DNA of 64,000 bases, from assembly GCA_022606425.2 (NCBI GenBank), contig JAHDVF020001020.1, forward strand, positions 62,001 to 126,000, written 5' to 3'. This DNA comes from Lepidostoma basale (lineage: Eukaryota; Arthropoda; Insecta; Trichoptera; Lepidostomatidae). Each line of letters begins with the position of its first letter. Within the stretch, counting starts at the first letter, position 1. The notes under the pieces were generated by a model, which made no database searches, was not told where the DNA came from, and saw nothing but the letters and a program-made list of their open reading frames with translations. This document shows positions 20,546-31,816 of this stretch, one piece after another. The translations under genes and the position numbers were made by a program.

Positions 20546-20822
20546 TGTTTTGAAATAAATCTGTTTCAGAATGTATCTTAATGATTAAATACGAACGTCT
20601 AGTTCAGACCTAAGAATTGTAGGATTGTACTTCCGGATCAGCTTTGATAGCATCAGCAAAGATCGCCCAAAACAGTTTGAACTATTGGTTCATTTCCGAA
20701 TCTCGTTCCCTATTACCCGCCCCACAGCTGGGCGCGGGATGTGTCAAGCTGCGGCTGAAATATGCATAAATTTACGTGACTTGTCTATCGGTTATTTCAG
20801 TTAACATTTGTGCCCTGTTTAA
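20546..20822. other. Unassigned interval
   Basis: No frame or repeat was recognised; 20690-20760 is slightly GC-richer. Confidence 0.3.
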
Positions 20823-21020
20823 CACGTTGACTGCGGAGCACTGACTGGGACAGTGGTAAGACTCGGCTCGAAAGGCTATCGTGAACTGATGAATCTTTCC
20901 CTTACAGCTAAACCCCCTACTACTTACTTAAAACCGCACAAGATAGGGCTACCTAGACAGGGGTTAGCCGTTAAGTTCCCTTCTTACCACTGTCCTGGTC
21001 AGCGCTCCGCAGTCAACGTG
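20823..21020. mobile_element. piggyBac-like MITE, 198 bp
   Basis: TTAA borders both sides (20819-20822 and 21021-21024). The inverted ends begin CACGTTGACTGCGGAGC and extend about 39 bases (to GGACAGTGGTAAGA) with few mismatches. TTAA targets with CACGTT-type ends are typical of piggyBac-like elements. No coding sequence. Confidence 0.85.
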
Positions 21021-21083
21021 TTAAAATAATTACTTAATTCGAAGAGTATCAACTATATAGTGGTGCATTATATCATCACAATC

Positions 21084-21245
21084 ATGTTCTGGTCTGGTGT
21101 AGAATTCACGTGATAATAAAATGGCGATAGATTAGCTACCTATCACATGTCACGAGAATCACTATGATAGCTATAATAATACCCTTTACATCGATTTGGC
21201 TCATGCTGTCATGATGTAAAGAGCGATTCAACAAAATAATAATTT
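21084..21245 (+). mobile_element. SINE tail type B, 5'-truncated
   Basis: It starts inside the body at TCTGGTCTGGTGTAGAATTC and runs through tail B (ACATCGATTTGGCTCATGCT, GAGCGATTCAACAAAATAAT). The tRNA-like head is absent. This is the cleanest copy of tail B. Confidence 0.8.
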
Positions 21246-21254
21246 GTTTAATAA

Positions 21255-21455
21255 TATTTTTTACATTGATTTTCTTTCATCATTTATAAAAAAAATATCT
21301 ATAATAGTGACAAATTTGTTTCGCCCTGCGAGGGCATTCTGAGACTACTTCGCGTTTGAGAATGTCAAAAAACAAAACAAAACAAAACAAATTTGTCACT
21401 ATTATTTATATATATTTTTATAAATAGTAAAAAAAACAATCAATGTAAAATATAA
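21255..21455. repeat. Palindromic ribozyme-like repeat, family H
   Basis: The outer arms ACATTGATTTTCTTTCATC and complement, and the inner arms AATAGTGACAAATTTGTTT and complement, frame a minus-strand core: CTCAGAAT, GCCC-TCGCA-GGGC hairpin, GAAA with palindrome ACAAATTTGT, then C (21352-21310). The right arm has lost its hairpin and has an (AAAAC)n run instead. Confidence 0.65.
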
Positions 21456-22548
21456 TAATAAAAAATCGCGTTTTAATACATACTCTTATTATTATTATAA
21501 CGGAGTTTTCAAAAATTAAAACCAAAACGATAATTGCTTCTTAAACAATAATTAAATGAATATGGAAGATAATAAAAATAAGTTTCGAATTATCTAAATG
21601 AACGTCATTAATTTTATGTAATTTTTATATTCTTCTTCGTCATCTTATTTTATATCATTGGTCTGTTCTTGAATGAGGTCACTTCTCTTGGGAAGTGGAA
21701 CACCGGCTATCTTTTCATCTTTTTGACGGTCTTCCTAGCAGACGATGTCCCACTGTTATACGAGTTTTGTGGGTAACCTAATGAGGAATTCTTGCACCAC
21801 CCATCCTATCAACGTGGTTTTTCCAGTACCGCCATCTTTTCCAGACTCATCTCACAATGTATTTCGTTTTAAATATTATATTAGAATAATATATTATTTT
21901 TTGTGTGTTGTTATTGTTAAATATAAACATCCGTTAATATATCGCAAAATAAATGAGCAAAAACGCGCATGTCATTCATTTTGAAAAATGTTTTACAAGT
22001 TCAGAATATCTGAGTTTGTCATGTTTAGTCGGAATATATGGATAATAGATACAGGAAGATTTCACTTTCATATTTCATACCCAAGTTAAACATTTATACT
22101 TTGTTCTACTATACTTTTAAACCGATCGCTTTTTAAGCGGTCACATTTAGATTTTTAGATTTAAAACACGTCTTAATGCGCCCTTGAGGTGATTACATCA
22201 CAAAAACGGCGCTTTACAAGTTAGCATATTATTATTATTATTATTATCTGGCATCCTTATTATTCTTAGATAAATATTATCTGTGATAAACGTTTTCACA
22301 GCAGTATATATTAGATATCATTATCATAATATAAATAGGCAAAAACTGATGTCGTCAAAAAAGAGTACGAGAATATTTTAAATACAAGAGAGCGAGAAAG
22401 GAATATTTCGATTCTCTCCGAAAGTAATTCGAAATGCACACGATGTACATGCCGGAGAACGTTTCTAGATAGATTATTTAAAAAAATTGTTCTGATTATT
22501 GCTGTATTACAGTAGTGTATAATACAAAAGGAGAAGAATTTGGTTTTA
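21456..22548. other. Unassigned AT-rich interval
   Basis: Contains a short (ATT)n run at 22229-22248 and a chance 79-codon frame at 21745-21984. Nothing else was recognised. Confidence 0.3.
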
Positions 22549-22661
22549 TTAATTGTGAAATTTTAACCGTGTATGAATAAAAAGATTTACATTAAAAGTT
22601 AAAACTACTGATTACGATTGTTACAGTGAACCATGTTTTTAAGGGTAGAAAATCTTTACTG
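22549..22661 (+). repeat. Left copy of a 113-bp direct duplication
   Basis: TTAATTGTGAAATTTTAACC to TCTTTACTG is repeated at 23362-23474 with only two differences. It flanks the LINE insertion 22662-23361 and looks like an unusually long target site duplication. Confidence 0.75.
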
Positions 22662-23361
22662 TTTTTCTTGTTTACGTGTTTAAGTGAATTGTTTTGGGCA
22701 ATTTAACTGTTGCCGCACTTTATAATAGTTAATTGTGACACGTAATACGTTTGTACTGTTTTGCTGTTAAAATTATGTTAGTTTTATCGTTTTTATAAAG
22801 AATTTTGACAGGTGTAAAAATAAATTTTTCATTTGTTCCAATGACAATTTAAATAATTTCTTCAATATTATTTTAAAGTTCTTGCTTGTTAAGTGCCTTA
22901 TTACAGATAATTTAAAAAATGGTGAATACGTGTAACATAAATTAAATAAACACAAAAGTCCGGATCGTCTATATCAACATGTGCAACATCGAAAAAAACA
23001 TTATGTGTTATTACATTATGTGCTAAATTAAAAAACGGTGGATACGTGGAATATAAATTAAATAGACAATATGTGCACCATCTAAAAATAACGTTTTGTG
23101 TTAAATTATTTTTATTTTGTTATTTTATTTTATATCATTGTATTTTATATTATTTGTTTTAGATTTATTTTGTGGGTTTTGGACGATCGAAGTGTGCGCG
23201 GGAGATGCCTATTGGTGGCGACGAGGTTCGCAACCCATCACACCGCGTCTCCCGCGGGGCGAAAAGAGAAGGATGGAGTGCCGCATCAGTAAAAGTGTGA
23301 CAGTCCATTCTTTCTGCCTACCCTTTCGGGGAGACGGCGTGATGGTTAGTTAGTTAGTTAG
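22662..23361 (+). mobile_element. LINE insertion with (GTTA)n tail, 700 bp
   Basis: The 3' part shares GTGTGCGCGGGAGATGCCTA and an ATHHTASPAG frame with 3600-3815 and ends GGAGACGGCGTGATGG then TTAGTTAGTTAGTTAG. The 5' half is AT-rich and has an internal near-duplicate (ATATAAATTAAATAGACAAT / ACATAAATTAAATAAACACA; AACATTATGTGTTA). It is bounded by the 113-bp duplication. Confidence 0.65.
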
Positions 23362-23474
23362 TTAATTGTGAAATTTTAACCGTGTATGAATAAAAAGATT
23401 TACATTAAAAGTTAAAACTACTGATTATGATTGTTACAGTGAACCATGTTTTTAAGGGTAGAAAATTTTTACTG
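23362..23474 (+). repeat. Right copy of the 113-bp direct duplication
   Basis: Identical to 22549-22661 except GATTATGATT for GATTACGATT and AAAATTTTT for AAAATCTTT. The low divergence dates the event as recent. Confidence 0.75.
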
Positions 23475-23817
23475 CCGTGAATACTTGACGGTTGCAATGA
23501 GTGTTTCCATATTTTTAATTGTAAATGGATGTATTACTATTATTTCAAAAACATGTTTTTTCTAAGAAATACCTTCAGCTTCATTTTATATGTAGTTAAC
23601 TAATAATATATGATGTCAAATTATATTCAAACTCATTATTTTTCTTTAACAATGTTAACATTATTTTTATTAGTAGTCCCGAAATGCTTTAATTATTTCC
23701 AAGAAATTTCTTATGAAGTTATTTCTAAGAAGTTAATATATTAAGTCAAATCAGTTCCCTCAAGAACGTTCTTCTGGCCCATTAACTCGGGTATATAAAT
23801 AGCTACCCGGTTGTTTC

Positions 23818-23915
23818 TCGCTACATTTGATAATACCTTAGCAAAGTAAAACGTGTCACTCGTTAAAAATACAATATATTGAAACCTCTAAAAACTAGAT
23901 GTTTTTATTATTATT
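23818..23915 (+). repeat. Family C ribozyme-like repeat, single arm
   Basis: ACATTTGATAATACCTTAGC, AAAACGTGTCACTC and a decayed outer arm. The hairpin is incomplete. Confidence 0.55.
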
Positions 23916-24177
23916 AAATAATGTTTATATATTCCTAATCTTGGTAATATGAATAAAAATATGTCTTTTAACCCCCATTCTGCGGTTGGCTTCATTTGTA
24001 GTAAGAACATGGTTTCGAACTGCGTCTGACTACATTTGCAGTTCAGACAGATAGTCCAAGTTCATAAGAAGTGAAGAACTTAAGTAAAAATGTTCCTAGG
24101 ATACATTCAAATATGGACTGCAAATGTAATCGAAATCATTTTTTTGTACTGCAAATATAGAATTTTGTACTGCAAAG

Positions 24178-24893
24178 AAGAAATCATGACAGTCTGCAAA
24201 ATAAGCGTGATGGTGAAAATTTGGAGCAAGTTGATGAATTCGTGTATTTGGGTAGTATGTTAACAAAAGAGAAAAAGTGGGGAGGAATATTGAAAGAAGG
24301 ATTGGGGCAGGCAACAAAGTGAATGGTGCACTTAAATTTGTCATCGCAAACAAAAACCTATCCAAAAAATCTAAAATGGCAGTGCAAAATAGTGTTCTTC
24401 TACCGACCCTTATGTATGAAAGCGAAACATGGAACTGACAAAAGAAGAATGAAAGTAAAACAAATGCAGTAAAAATGAGATCTCTTAGACGAATGTGCGG
24501 ATAGTCTGTGTATGATAGAGTGTCGGATGAAAATATAAGAAGTGAATGCGGTGCGAATGATGGTGTTATGAACAAAATAATGAAAGGATCGTTAAGATGG
24601 TTTAGGCACACGGAAAGAATGAATGAAGAAAAAATGGTAAAAAATATATATGTTACGATGTAAATGGATCTAGAAATAGAGGAAGACCAAGGAAAACGTG
24701 GCACGATCAAATAAATCAAATATTGAATATCGGCCACGTGAGGAGTCAGAGAAATCGACGCGCGTACATGACACGATGTATGAATGTTGAGGAAGCGAGA
24801 GAAATATGTCAGGAAAGAAAAGTGTGGCAGTCCGTTCTTTCAACCTACCCCTTCGGGGAGACGGCTTGATGGTAAGTTAGTTAGTGAGTTAGC
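24178..24893 (+). mobile_element. LINE-A copy (subfamily 2, GTTA tail)
   Basis: It runs from the block after the YADD box (ATCATGACAGTCTGC, GTTGATGAATTCGTGTATTT = VDEFVYLG) through AAGCGAAACATGGAACTGAC, GTGTATGATAGAGTGTCGG and GGAAGACCAAGGAAAACGTG to GATGGTAAGTTAGTTAG. Stops and small indels break every frame. It closely resembles 53220-53935. Confidence 0.85.
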
Positions 24894-25964
24894 AAATATA
24901 TTCATTTGCAATATAGGGGTTCAGTACCTAAGATACGATTAGATTGGTCGATTGCATAAAAAAGGGATTAGGAGTTCTAAAACAATTTGAGGGCTTATCA
25001 CAACAACCTTTCATATTTCGTAAGCTTGTTTTTTCCTCTCTCTAAGCCTTCGCGCAATACCACAACAGAAGCATTCGTCAACTTTATTTGTAAACTTTGA
25101 ATGGACGAACATCAGTGAGTCCAGGGAAATGCCTTAAAGTCGGTACATTTTAAATCCTTTAGCCTACTTTTCTATACAACAACGAACCTTTCTAAGTCAA
25201 GAAAGGCAGAGGGAAATATCACAATCATATCTCACCGACCAATATTACTTCGGCGAATTTCAAACCACTGAAACTCTTAATAAAGAAGGGTATTTTCTGA
25301 TTTTCGACGAAGCGCCCTAAGGTATGATTTATATTGAATATTCAAACGGACTTAACTTCTGTCAAATGTATCCACTTCCTCGATGATTAATATTTTATCT
25401 AAGTGCAAACCCTTGTCTAAATATAAACATAAAATACATAAAGGAAATAATAAAACAGCAATAAGGTTTTTCAAGTACATCAATATATATCGCTTTGTGA
25501 AATTTAAATAAGTTTTTCATACGAATTTGATCTAAAAATAAATACTCAAATGTATTTCAGTATATACTAAAATGCTGTAATACAAACCAAATATTTACAT
25601 ACTCGTATATATGACATAATACAATATTGATATTTTTTAAATTGTTTTCTTCTAAATGTTTATTATTATAGTGACTCGTAGTTTAGAGTCATCGACATTG
25701 ACAGACTGCTCTGAAACGAAACGGTACTTCAGAATTTATTTTTTATACTTTTTTATTTAGTTATAAAAAAATATACATGCTTTACAACTGGTATATGAAA
25801 GTTTTTAAATACATAAAAAAAGCAAATAGTCACAAAACACACAACAAATTTAACACCAAGAAAAATATTAATAATTTAAAAATGTGACCGGGCGTACACT
25901 CTACATTGGTTGCGGAATTTGTGAACATTATCTGAATCCTTCATAACTCCCTGAAAATGTTCAG
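24894..25964. other. Unassigned AT-rich interval
   Basis: About 1 kb without recognised repeats or plausible frames. Confidence 0.3.
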
Positions 25965-26610
25965 CCCTCTCTAGCTTTACCCACATTCATACAGCGAGTC
26001 ATACACGCACGTCGATTCTTCCGGCTTCTGAATGAACAACCTATAAAATTTTATTAATTTGGTCATGCCATGTTTTCCTCGGTCTACCTCGACTCCGTAC
26101 TCCATTTACATCGTTAACCTATACATTTTTAACCATTCTCTCTTCACCCATGCGCTCCATATGTCCGAACCAACGCAGCGATCCTTTCATAATTTTGTTT
26201 ATAATACCTTCTTTCGCTCTACATTCCTTTCTAATATCAGAATTTGAGATTCTGTCGTACATCGTTCTACCACACATACGTCTTAGGGACCTTATATCTA
26301 CCGCATTTATTCTGCTCTTATTTTTCATCTACCAGTTCCATGCTTCGCTTCCATACATAAGGGTTAGGACCAGAACTCCATTGTGAACGGCCATTTTAGC
26401 TTTTATTGATAAATTCTTGTTTCCAATAACTATTTTTAAAGCTCCATTCACTTTGTTACCCGCACCAACCCTTCTTTCAACATCACTGTCCGTTCAGCCG
26501 TCCGCTGTGAACATGCTACCTAAATACACAAATTCCCTCACCTGTTCCAAGTTCTCTTCATTCACACTTATATTACAAACTGTCATTTGCCCTACCCTTT
26601 CAAAAACGTT
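25965..26610 (-). mobile_element. LINE-A copy (subfamily 1), 3' tip missing
   Basis: The minus frame 26328-26119 reads KNKSRINAVDIRSLRRMCGR, TMYDRISNSDIRKECRAKEG and LRWFGHMERMGEE. The copy extends upstream to the fusion with family C at 26605. The terminal GGCGTGAT and its tail are absent, so it has lost its 3' end. Confidence 0.85.
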
Positions 26611-26800
26611 TTTAAATATTTTATTGGAATAACATATTTCACCTGAAAAGGCATTATCAAATGATATTATCAATAATATTGTGGTTAGGTTAGGTAAATA
26701 TATTATTCACTTAAAATATAATAAAACTTCTAGAAAACATATGTTTTCATTCGTATAATTATTTGATATGGAGTTTTATATCATTGATTAATAAATAATA
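26605..26800. repeat. Family C ribozyme-like repeat, degraded
   Basis: The left arm TATTTTATTGGAATAACATA and core CACCTGAAAAGGCATTATCA are recognisable. The right arm core is lost and replaced by GTGGTTAGGTTAGGTAAATA; AATAAAACTTCTAGAAAACA and CATTCGTATAATTATTTGAT remain. Confidence 0.6.
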
Positions 26801-27319
26801 AACAACACCTTTAATTAAAATACAAATAATTGATTGTTTTATTGCCCGAAATAATTAAAGTTTTAGAGAAAGGCATTGAAGTTATAGATGGATGCAATTG
26901 AAGGGCTTAGTGTGTGCTTGTATTAAACACAAGCAAGCCGACAAAGCCACAAGTCACAAGGAGAGTAGTACTTCTTCGAAACCATCAAGTTGGCGATGTA
27001 TAGTGATATTAAGGGCTTAGCGTAGGCGGCGAAGAGCAAGAGAGAGGCGAGAGAACGTATTCTGCGTAGTTTATGAAACGAATAAAAGATTTCTCTTATC
27101 AAATAATTTGTTTCTAGTTTTATTGGAACAAGGAAACATCTTTGTTTTTACGGTTTTTGTTTAACTTGACTATCTATGGTATCTGGTTTTTGGATATATT
27201 CTTGAATTTATATAAAAGCAACGCAATGATTTAATAATCCACTGTTTGGGCGTAAACACTTTTATATATCAACATTATTAACTGGTAATTGCGTAGATTT
27301 TCACGGTTGGCAGCAATAC
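26801..27319. other. Unassigned interval
   Basis: 26880-27070 is less AT-rich (CAAGCAAGCCGACAAAGCC, GGCGGCGAAGAGCAAGAGAG) with no frame recognised; the rest is AT-rich. Confidence 0.3.
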
Positions 27320-27396
27320 GTTTGTTGTGTTTTTGGGTAACACCGTGTTACCCAAACGCATTACAACACACGGTGTTACCCAAAAACACAACAAAC
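27320..27396. repeat. Perfect 29-base inverted repeat
   Basis: The arms 27320-27348 and 27368-27396 (starting GTTTGTTGTGTTTTTGGGTA) are exact complements around a 19-base loop that itself contains GTTACCCAAACG. It would form a strong hairpin. A very short MITE is possible, but no target duplication is evident. Confidence 0.75.
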
Positions 27397-27446
27397 ATAT
27401 AACATTATTAACTGTTTAAATAAAAACTTTGTTATTAATATCAAAA

Positions 27447-27535
27447 TTGATTATATTTTGTCGCGACAGCTGTTCCACTATCTGAAGTTAGCATCGTCAG
27501 GTCTTACAATCAACTATATCATTGATTTTGATATA
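27447..27535 (-). repeat. Family D ribozyme-like repeat, single arm
   Basis: The minus strand has TTGATTGTAAGAC, CTGACGAT (27500-27493), a decayed hairpin and GGAACAGCTGTCGCG, then AATCAA (27452-27447), which can pair with TTGATT (27513-27508) as an outer stem. The GAAA core is altered. Confidence 0.55.
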
Positions 27536-27577
27536 TTTTGTTACTCTTTTCATATTTACACTTTTTAAAAAGTTTAT

Positions 27578-27705
27578 GGTAGAAGTCGGGAGAATCGACG
27601 TGCGTGTATGACTCGCTGTATGAATGTGGAGGAAGCTAGAGAAGTGGGATCCATTCTCTCTGCCTACCCTTACGGAGAAACGGCGTGATGGTTTGTTTGT
27701 TTGAA
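27578..27705 (+). mobile_element. LINE-A 3' tip (subfamily 1, GTTT tail)
   Basis: AGAATCGACGTGCGTGTATG, ATGAATGTGGAGGAAGCTAG, then AACGGCGTGATGG and TTTGTTTGTTTG. Some 17 bases between AGAAGT and GGGATCC are lost. Confidence 0.8.
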
Positions 27706-27894
27706 AGATATTTATTGTTGTTAAAAACAATGATGCTGTTATATAAAAATGAAATAATTTATTAAAGGTATTTATTTTAACATATTAAAACATGATTTTT
27801 TGCCGGACAGAATTTTGTTTTTGCTAGTGTAGCTAAAATAGAAATTGAAATAAAATAAAACATTTAAATAATAATAATAAAAAAAGTGTATTTT

Positions 27895-28018
27895 ATAAAA
27901 TACTTCCACTTTTTGTCTTTATTTCGCCAGCGATCAGTTTCCTTAGACTAAGTAGCGTTGACAGACTGGGACCAAGTGTGTTGATGCCAGATAGCCTGGT
28001 GAAACCGATCGCTAACTC
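27895..28018. repeat. Palindromic ribozyme-like repeat, family A, copy 3
   Basis: The left arm ACTTCCACTTTTTGTCTTTA..CGCCAGCGATCAGTTTCC and the right core GTGTTGATGCCAGATAGCCTGGTGAAACCGATCGCT (read in two pieces at 27982-28012). The right outer arm is missing. Confidence 0.65.
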
Positions 28019-28044
28019 CCCTTAAGAGATTTCTGTAAAATCCT

Positions 28045-28320
28045 TATTCTTCTTCTATTTAAATTTTCTCACTATCGAGGGTTGTGATTCACGGAGCAGC
28101 CTGTGGTTAAAACAAAATGCATCCAATCCTATCTGTTCACCGCAGCCTGCACCACCAAGTAAAATATCTCCCCCAGTCATCTCCTTCATCTGATCACACC
28201 ATCTCGAAGGAGATCTGCATCTTCTTCTTATTTTGTCTGGAACTCTTCCTGTGATACTTTTTTTACAGGTAACCAGCTCTTTCCTGACAATGTGACCAAA
28301 GTATCTCAACACTCACCGAC
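28045..28320 (-). mobile_element. LINE 3' end (RYFGHIVRK type)
   Basis: The minus frame 28312-28055 reads LRYFGHIVRKELVTCKKSIT and RCRSPSRWCDQMKEMTG, then RLLRESQPSIVRKFK. The tail AAGAAGAATAAGG lies at 28050-28038. The R-Y-F-G-H block is the equivalent of WFGHMER in LINE-A. Confidence 0.75.
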
Positions 28321-28344
28321 TGCATAATACAGATAAATTAGTTG

Positions 28345-28430
28345 TTTGTAACACCTGATGATGCCTATATCGGTTGGCGAAACGGCTTTCGCGATAAAAA
28401 ATAAAAATATTTGTGATGTCATAAGAGTGT
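28345..28430 (+). repeat. Family D ribozyme-like repeat, single arm
   Basis: GTAACACCTGATGATGCC (CTGATGAT at 28354), a loop ending GTTGGC, then GAAACGGCTTTCGCG. The palindrome that is ACAGCTGT elsewhere is altered here. The flank ATTTGTGATGTC fits family D. Confidence 0.6.
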
Positions 28431-28549
28431 TTTCAATTTTAACAGTAAATATATAGTGTTTCTGTTTTTTTGAGCTCAGTAAGGACTAAGTCGTTCGTCC
28501 TTTTAATTATCATGTTACACAAAATCAGGAGCGTTTAAAATCACCCATC

Positions 28550-29005
28550 ATTAGCCGTCTGTCATCCACTGCTGAATGCAGGCCTCTTTCAAAACACGCC
28601 ACCACCCCTTATCCATTGCCGCTCCCATACATCCATGTCCAGCAATCCTCTTCAGATCGTCGGTCCAGCGGGCAGGGGGACGTCAAATTTTGCGGAATCC
28701 TGTACGCGGTCTCCACTCCAGAATCCGTCTCCCACCCTTCGGCCGTCGGTTCTTCGACAGATATGGCCAGCCCATTGCCACTCCTGCCCGCCCATTATTA
28801 GAGCCACCTCAGTTACCTTGGTTTGTTGACGAATAAATTTGTTTCTAAATCTGTCCCTCAAGGTTATTCCAAGCATGGTTCTTTCCATGGCGCGTTGGGT
28901 GACCTTAAATGTTTAGACTAGACGTTTTGTCAGTCCACGTCTCGACTCTGTACGTCATGACTGGTAAGACGCACTGGTTGAAGACTTTAGTCTTGAGGCA
29001 TTGTG
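28550..29005 (-). mobile_element. LINE-D fragment (RTE-like)
   Basis: The minus frame 28888-28652 has ERTMLGITLRDRFRNKFIRQ, QQTKVTEVALIMGG, WAGHICRRTDGRRVGDGFWS, then a frameshift. It ends at the GTGGATGACAGACGGC block. It pairs with 13800-14205 as the same family. Confidence 0.8.
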
Positions 29006-29071
29006 GTATTTTAGAGGTGAGAACAAGACGTAATTTTCCAAAGGCCGCCTAACCGACTAAACTAAGGCCAA

Positions 29072-29308
29072 CCTTCGTGGCAGAGTGGTTACGAGGTTAC
29101 TGGGTTCGATTCCCGGCGATGGCAGTGTGATTGTCACACTTTCTTTGGTCTGGTGTAGAATTCACGTGACAATAAAAATGGCGATAGATTGACTACCTAT
29201 CACATGTCACGAGAATCAATATAACAGCTAAAAAAATCAATATAAAATAAAAAATGAATACAGTAATTGGGTCCAAATGACCTGTTGTGTACATAAAAAA
29301 AAACCCAA
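29072..29308 (+). mobile_element. tRNA-derived SINE, tail type A, near full length
   Basis: ACCTTCGTGGCAGAGTGG (box A region), box B GGTTCGATTCC (29102-29112), TGTGATTGTCACACT, GTGTAGAATTCACGTGACAA, then tail A (GAATACAGTAATTGGGTCC, GACCTGTTGTGTACAT) and 9-10 A. About 20 bases between boxes A and B are deleted. Confidence 0.9.
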
Positions 29309-30254
29309 CTGAATCTTCTGTTGGCTTCTTTCTCGAAATTGTTTCTACCTAATTTTATGAGTTGAATCACTAGATTATTTTTAAATGCACCTTCCGCCTT
29401 TGACTTCAGAAGTTTGTGTTTGAATTTAGGGCGCACACTTCTAAAGCTATAGTTATACGTGCCGCACCAAGAAATATAACAGTAATATCGCTCTGACTTT
29501 ATTGTCATGAAAACTAAAATTTTATTACATATAAAGATAAAGAATTTGGAACATTCCGAGTTATAATTTCATAACTGGAAACTTCTAAGAACTTTGACAT
29601 ATTTCCCATACTTTAAGTAACTAATTTTGAATTTGCGGAGTCTTATTTATTTGGGAAATATTGAAAAAGTATACCCAGTTACATACGTTTCGCTTACAAA
29701 GTTGGACGGAAATAAAAATAAAACGAGAAACAGCTTTGGAAGAATTGTTTGTTTTTATTTTTATAATGGAGTTTTCAAAGAAGTACAATCAAAAAATAAA
29801 TTTTTGATACATACGAGATATTCGCTTTGTAAGTTTTAAAAGGGATTAAGTTGATGAATATATTAATTTAGTACATTCGAGTTGGATAAAAATCCGATAA
29901 GTACACCCGGATTTATTTTCTTATATTAAATACAATCGAATAAGCATGTTTCAGGTATGTCATAACACCTGTATTTAGTTTGAAAACAACTTAATTTATA
30001 GTATAAGCGTCTATATTAAAAATAACATATTATATTATTTGTTGTCACTATTTGTACCTTGCAGCTTGTTGCCCTACCACAATATGAAAAAAATATGTCG
30101 CTGTTTAGTTATTAGTCGTGTTTATTTTGCTCTACTACGTTTATTTATTAATCCTTCCTTCTTCAATTATCTGAATATTCTTAACTTGTCTTAGGCTTAT
30201 TTTTTACTGTTACTATATTAAAATGTTCTCAGATTTATGTCAATTATATCTTCT
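29309..30254. other. Unassigned interval
   Basis: Chance frames of 102 (29508-29200 -) and 70 codons (29627-29839 +) lack any known motif. No repeat was recognised. Confidence 0.3.
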
Positions 30255-30795
30255 CTTATTCTTCCTCAGCCTATTCCCATCCATTCCTGGACGAAGGCCT
30301 CCTCCATTCGCTTCCATGTCACTCTGTCCTGTGCAGACTGTATCCAGGTTATTCCAACGTGTCTGTTCAGATCATCCTTCCACCGTAGTTGCGGTCGCTC
30401 TGCACTTCTCTTTGCCATCCACGGTCTCCAAGTCAGCAGTCTTCTTGCCCATTTTTCATCTGAGCTTCTGGCTACGTGACCTGCCCATTGCCTTTTTAGA
30501 GTCGCCACCCAGTGGATAATGTCAGTGACCTTTGTTTTTTCTCTCACCGTATCGTTTCTGACTGTGTCTCTCAGGCTTATTCCTAACATGGCTATTTTCA
30601 TGGCTCTTTGGGTCACTCGTAGTTTCTCGGCACTTGGTTTGGATAGTGTAATGGTTTCAAGACCATAAGTACCAACAAGCAGAACGCAGGCTTCATAGAA
30701 TTTTCGTTTCAGGTTGATCGGTATTTCCCGGTTTTTAAGGATGTAACTCATGTTTCCGAAAGCTACCCAGCTTAGTCCAATTCTTCTTCTTCTTC
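30255..30795 (-). mobile_element. LINE-B2 fragment (RTE-like), longest open copy
   Basis: The 161-codon minus frame (30751-30266) has ILKNREIPINLKRKFYEACV, LLVGTYGLETITLSKPSAEK, ISLRDTVRNDTVREKTKVTD, WAGHVARSSDEKWARRLLTW and ends QDRVTWKRMEEAFVQEWMGI. It covers only the region after the RT palm, and no stop breaks it. The same family is at 10698. Confidence 0.85.
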
Positions 30796-30884
30796 AATTA
30801 TATATATCAACAATACATGTAATGGAATTTATTCCGTCAATTACAAAATAAATCAAATAAAACAAAAATAGTTTTTTTGTATAT

Positions 30885-31080
30885 TATTTCTTAAACAATG
30901 ATGTAAAACTCCATATTTAATAATAATTACGAATGATAACGTCTGTTATATACCAGTATAAGTTTTATTAGATAATATTTTATGGGAATGACATATTTCA
31001 CCTATCTAACGTATTATAAAATGTCATTTGTCATTCGTACTTAAAAAAATGCTAAACATTATAATATAATTATTATTTCG
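30885..31080. repeat. Family C ribozyme-like repeat, degraded
   Basis: TATTTCTTAAACAATGATGT, ATTACGAATGATAACGTCTG, TTTTATGGGAATGACATATT and TTCACCTATCTAACGTATTA. Only the left arm is preserved well. Confidence 0.6.
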
Positions 31081-31104
31081 CTATTGCAAGGTTTTTTGAA
31101 AGAT

Positions 31105-31200
31105 GCAACATATCTTTTATAAGTTGTAAGAAGAAGAAATTAGAAGACGGCTAAGGCAAAGGCTTGATTTGAACTGTAGTCCTATTGAAGAAGAATAATG
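31105..31200 (+). mobile_element. LINE 3' tip with (GAA)n
   Basis: AGAAGACGGCTAAGGCAAAG and CTTGATTTGAACTGTAGTCC end in ATTGAAGAAGAATAATG. This is the type whose frame ends RRLRQRLDLNCSPIEEE. Confidence 0.6.

Positions 31201-31816
<616 letters not shown>

Noticed and set aside
24096..24737. 213-codon minus frame
   Set aside because: It is the complement of the plus-strand LINE-A copy and carries no domain of its own.
26680..26700. TTAGG-like words (also 49210-49260), as in insect telomeres
   Set aside because: One or two scattered units, not an array.
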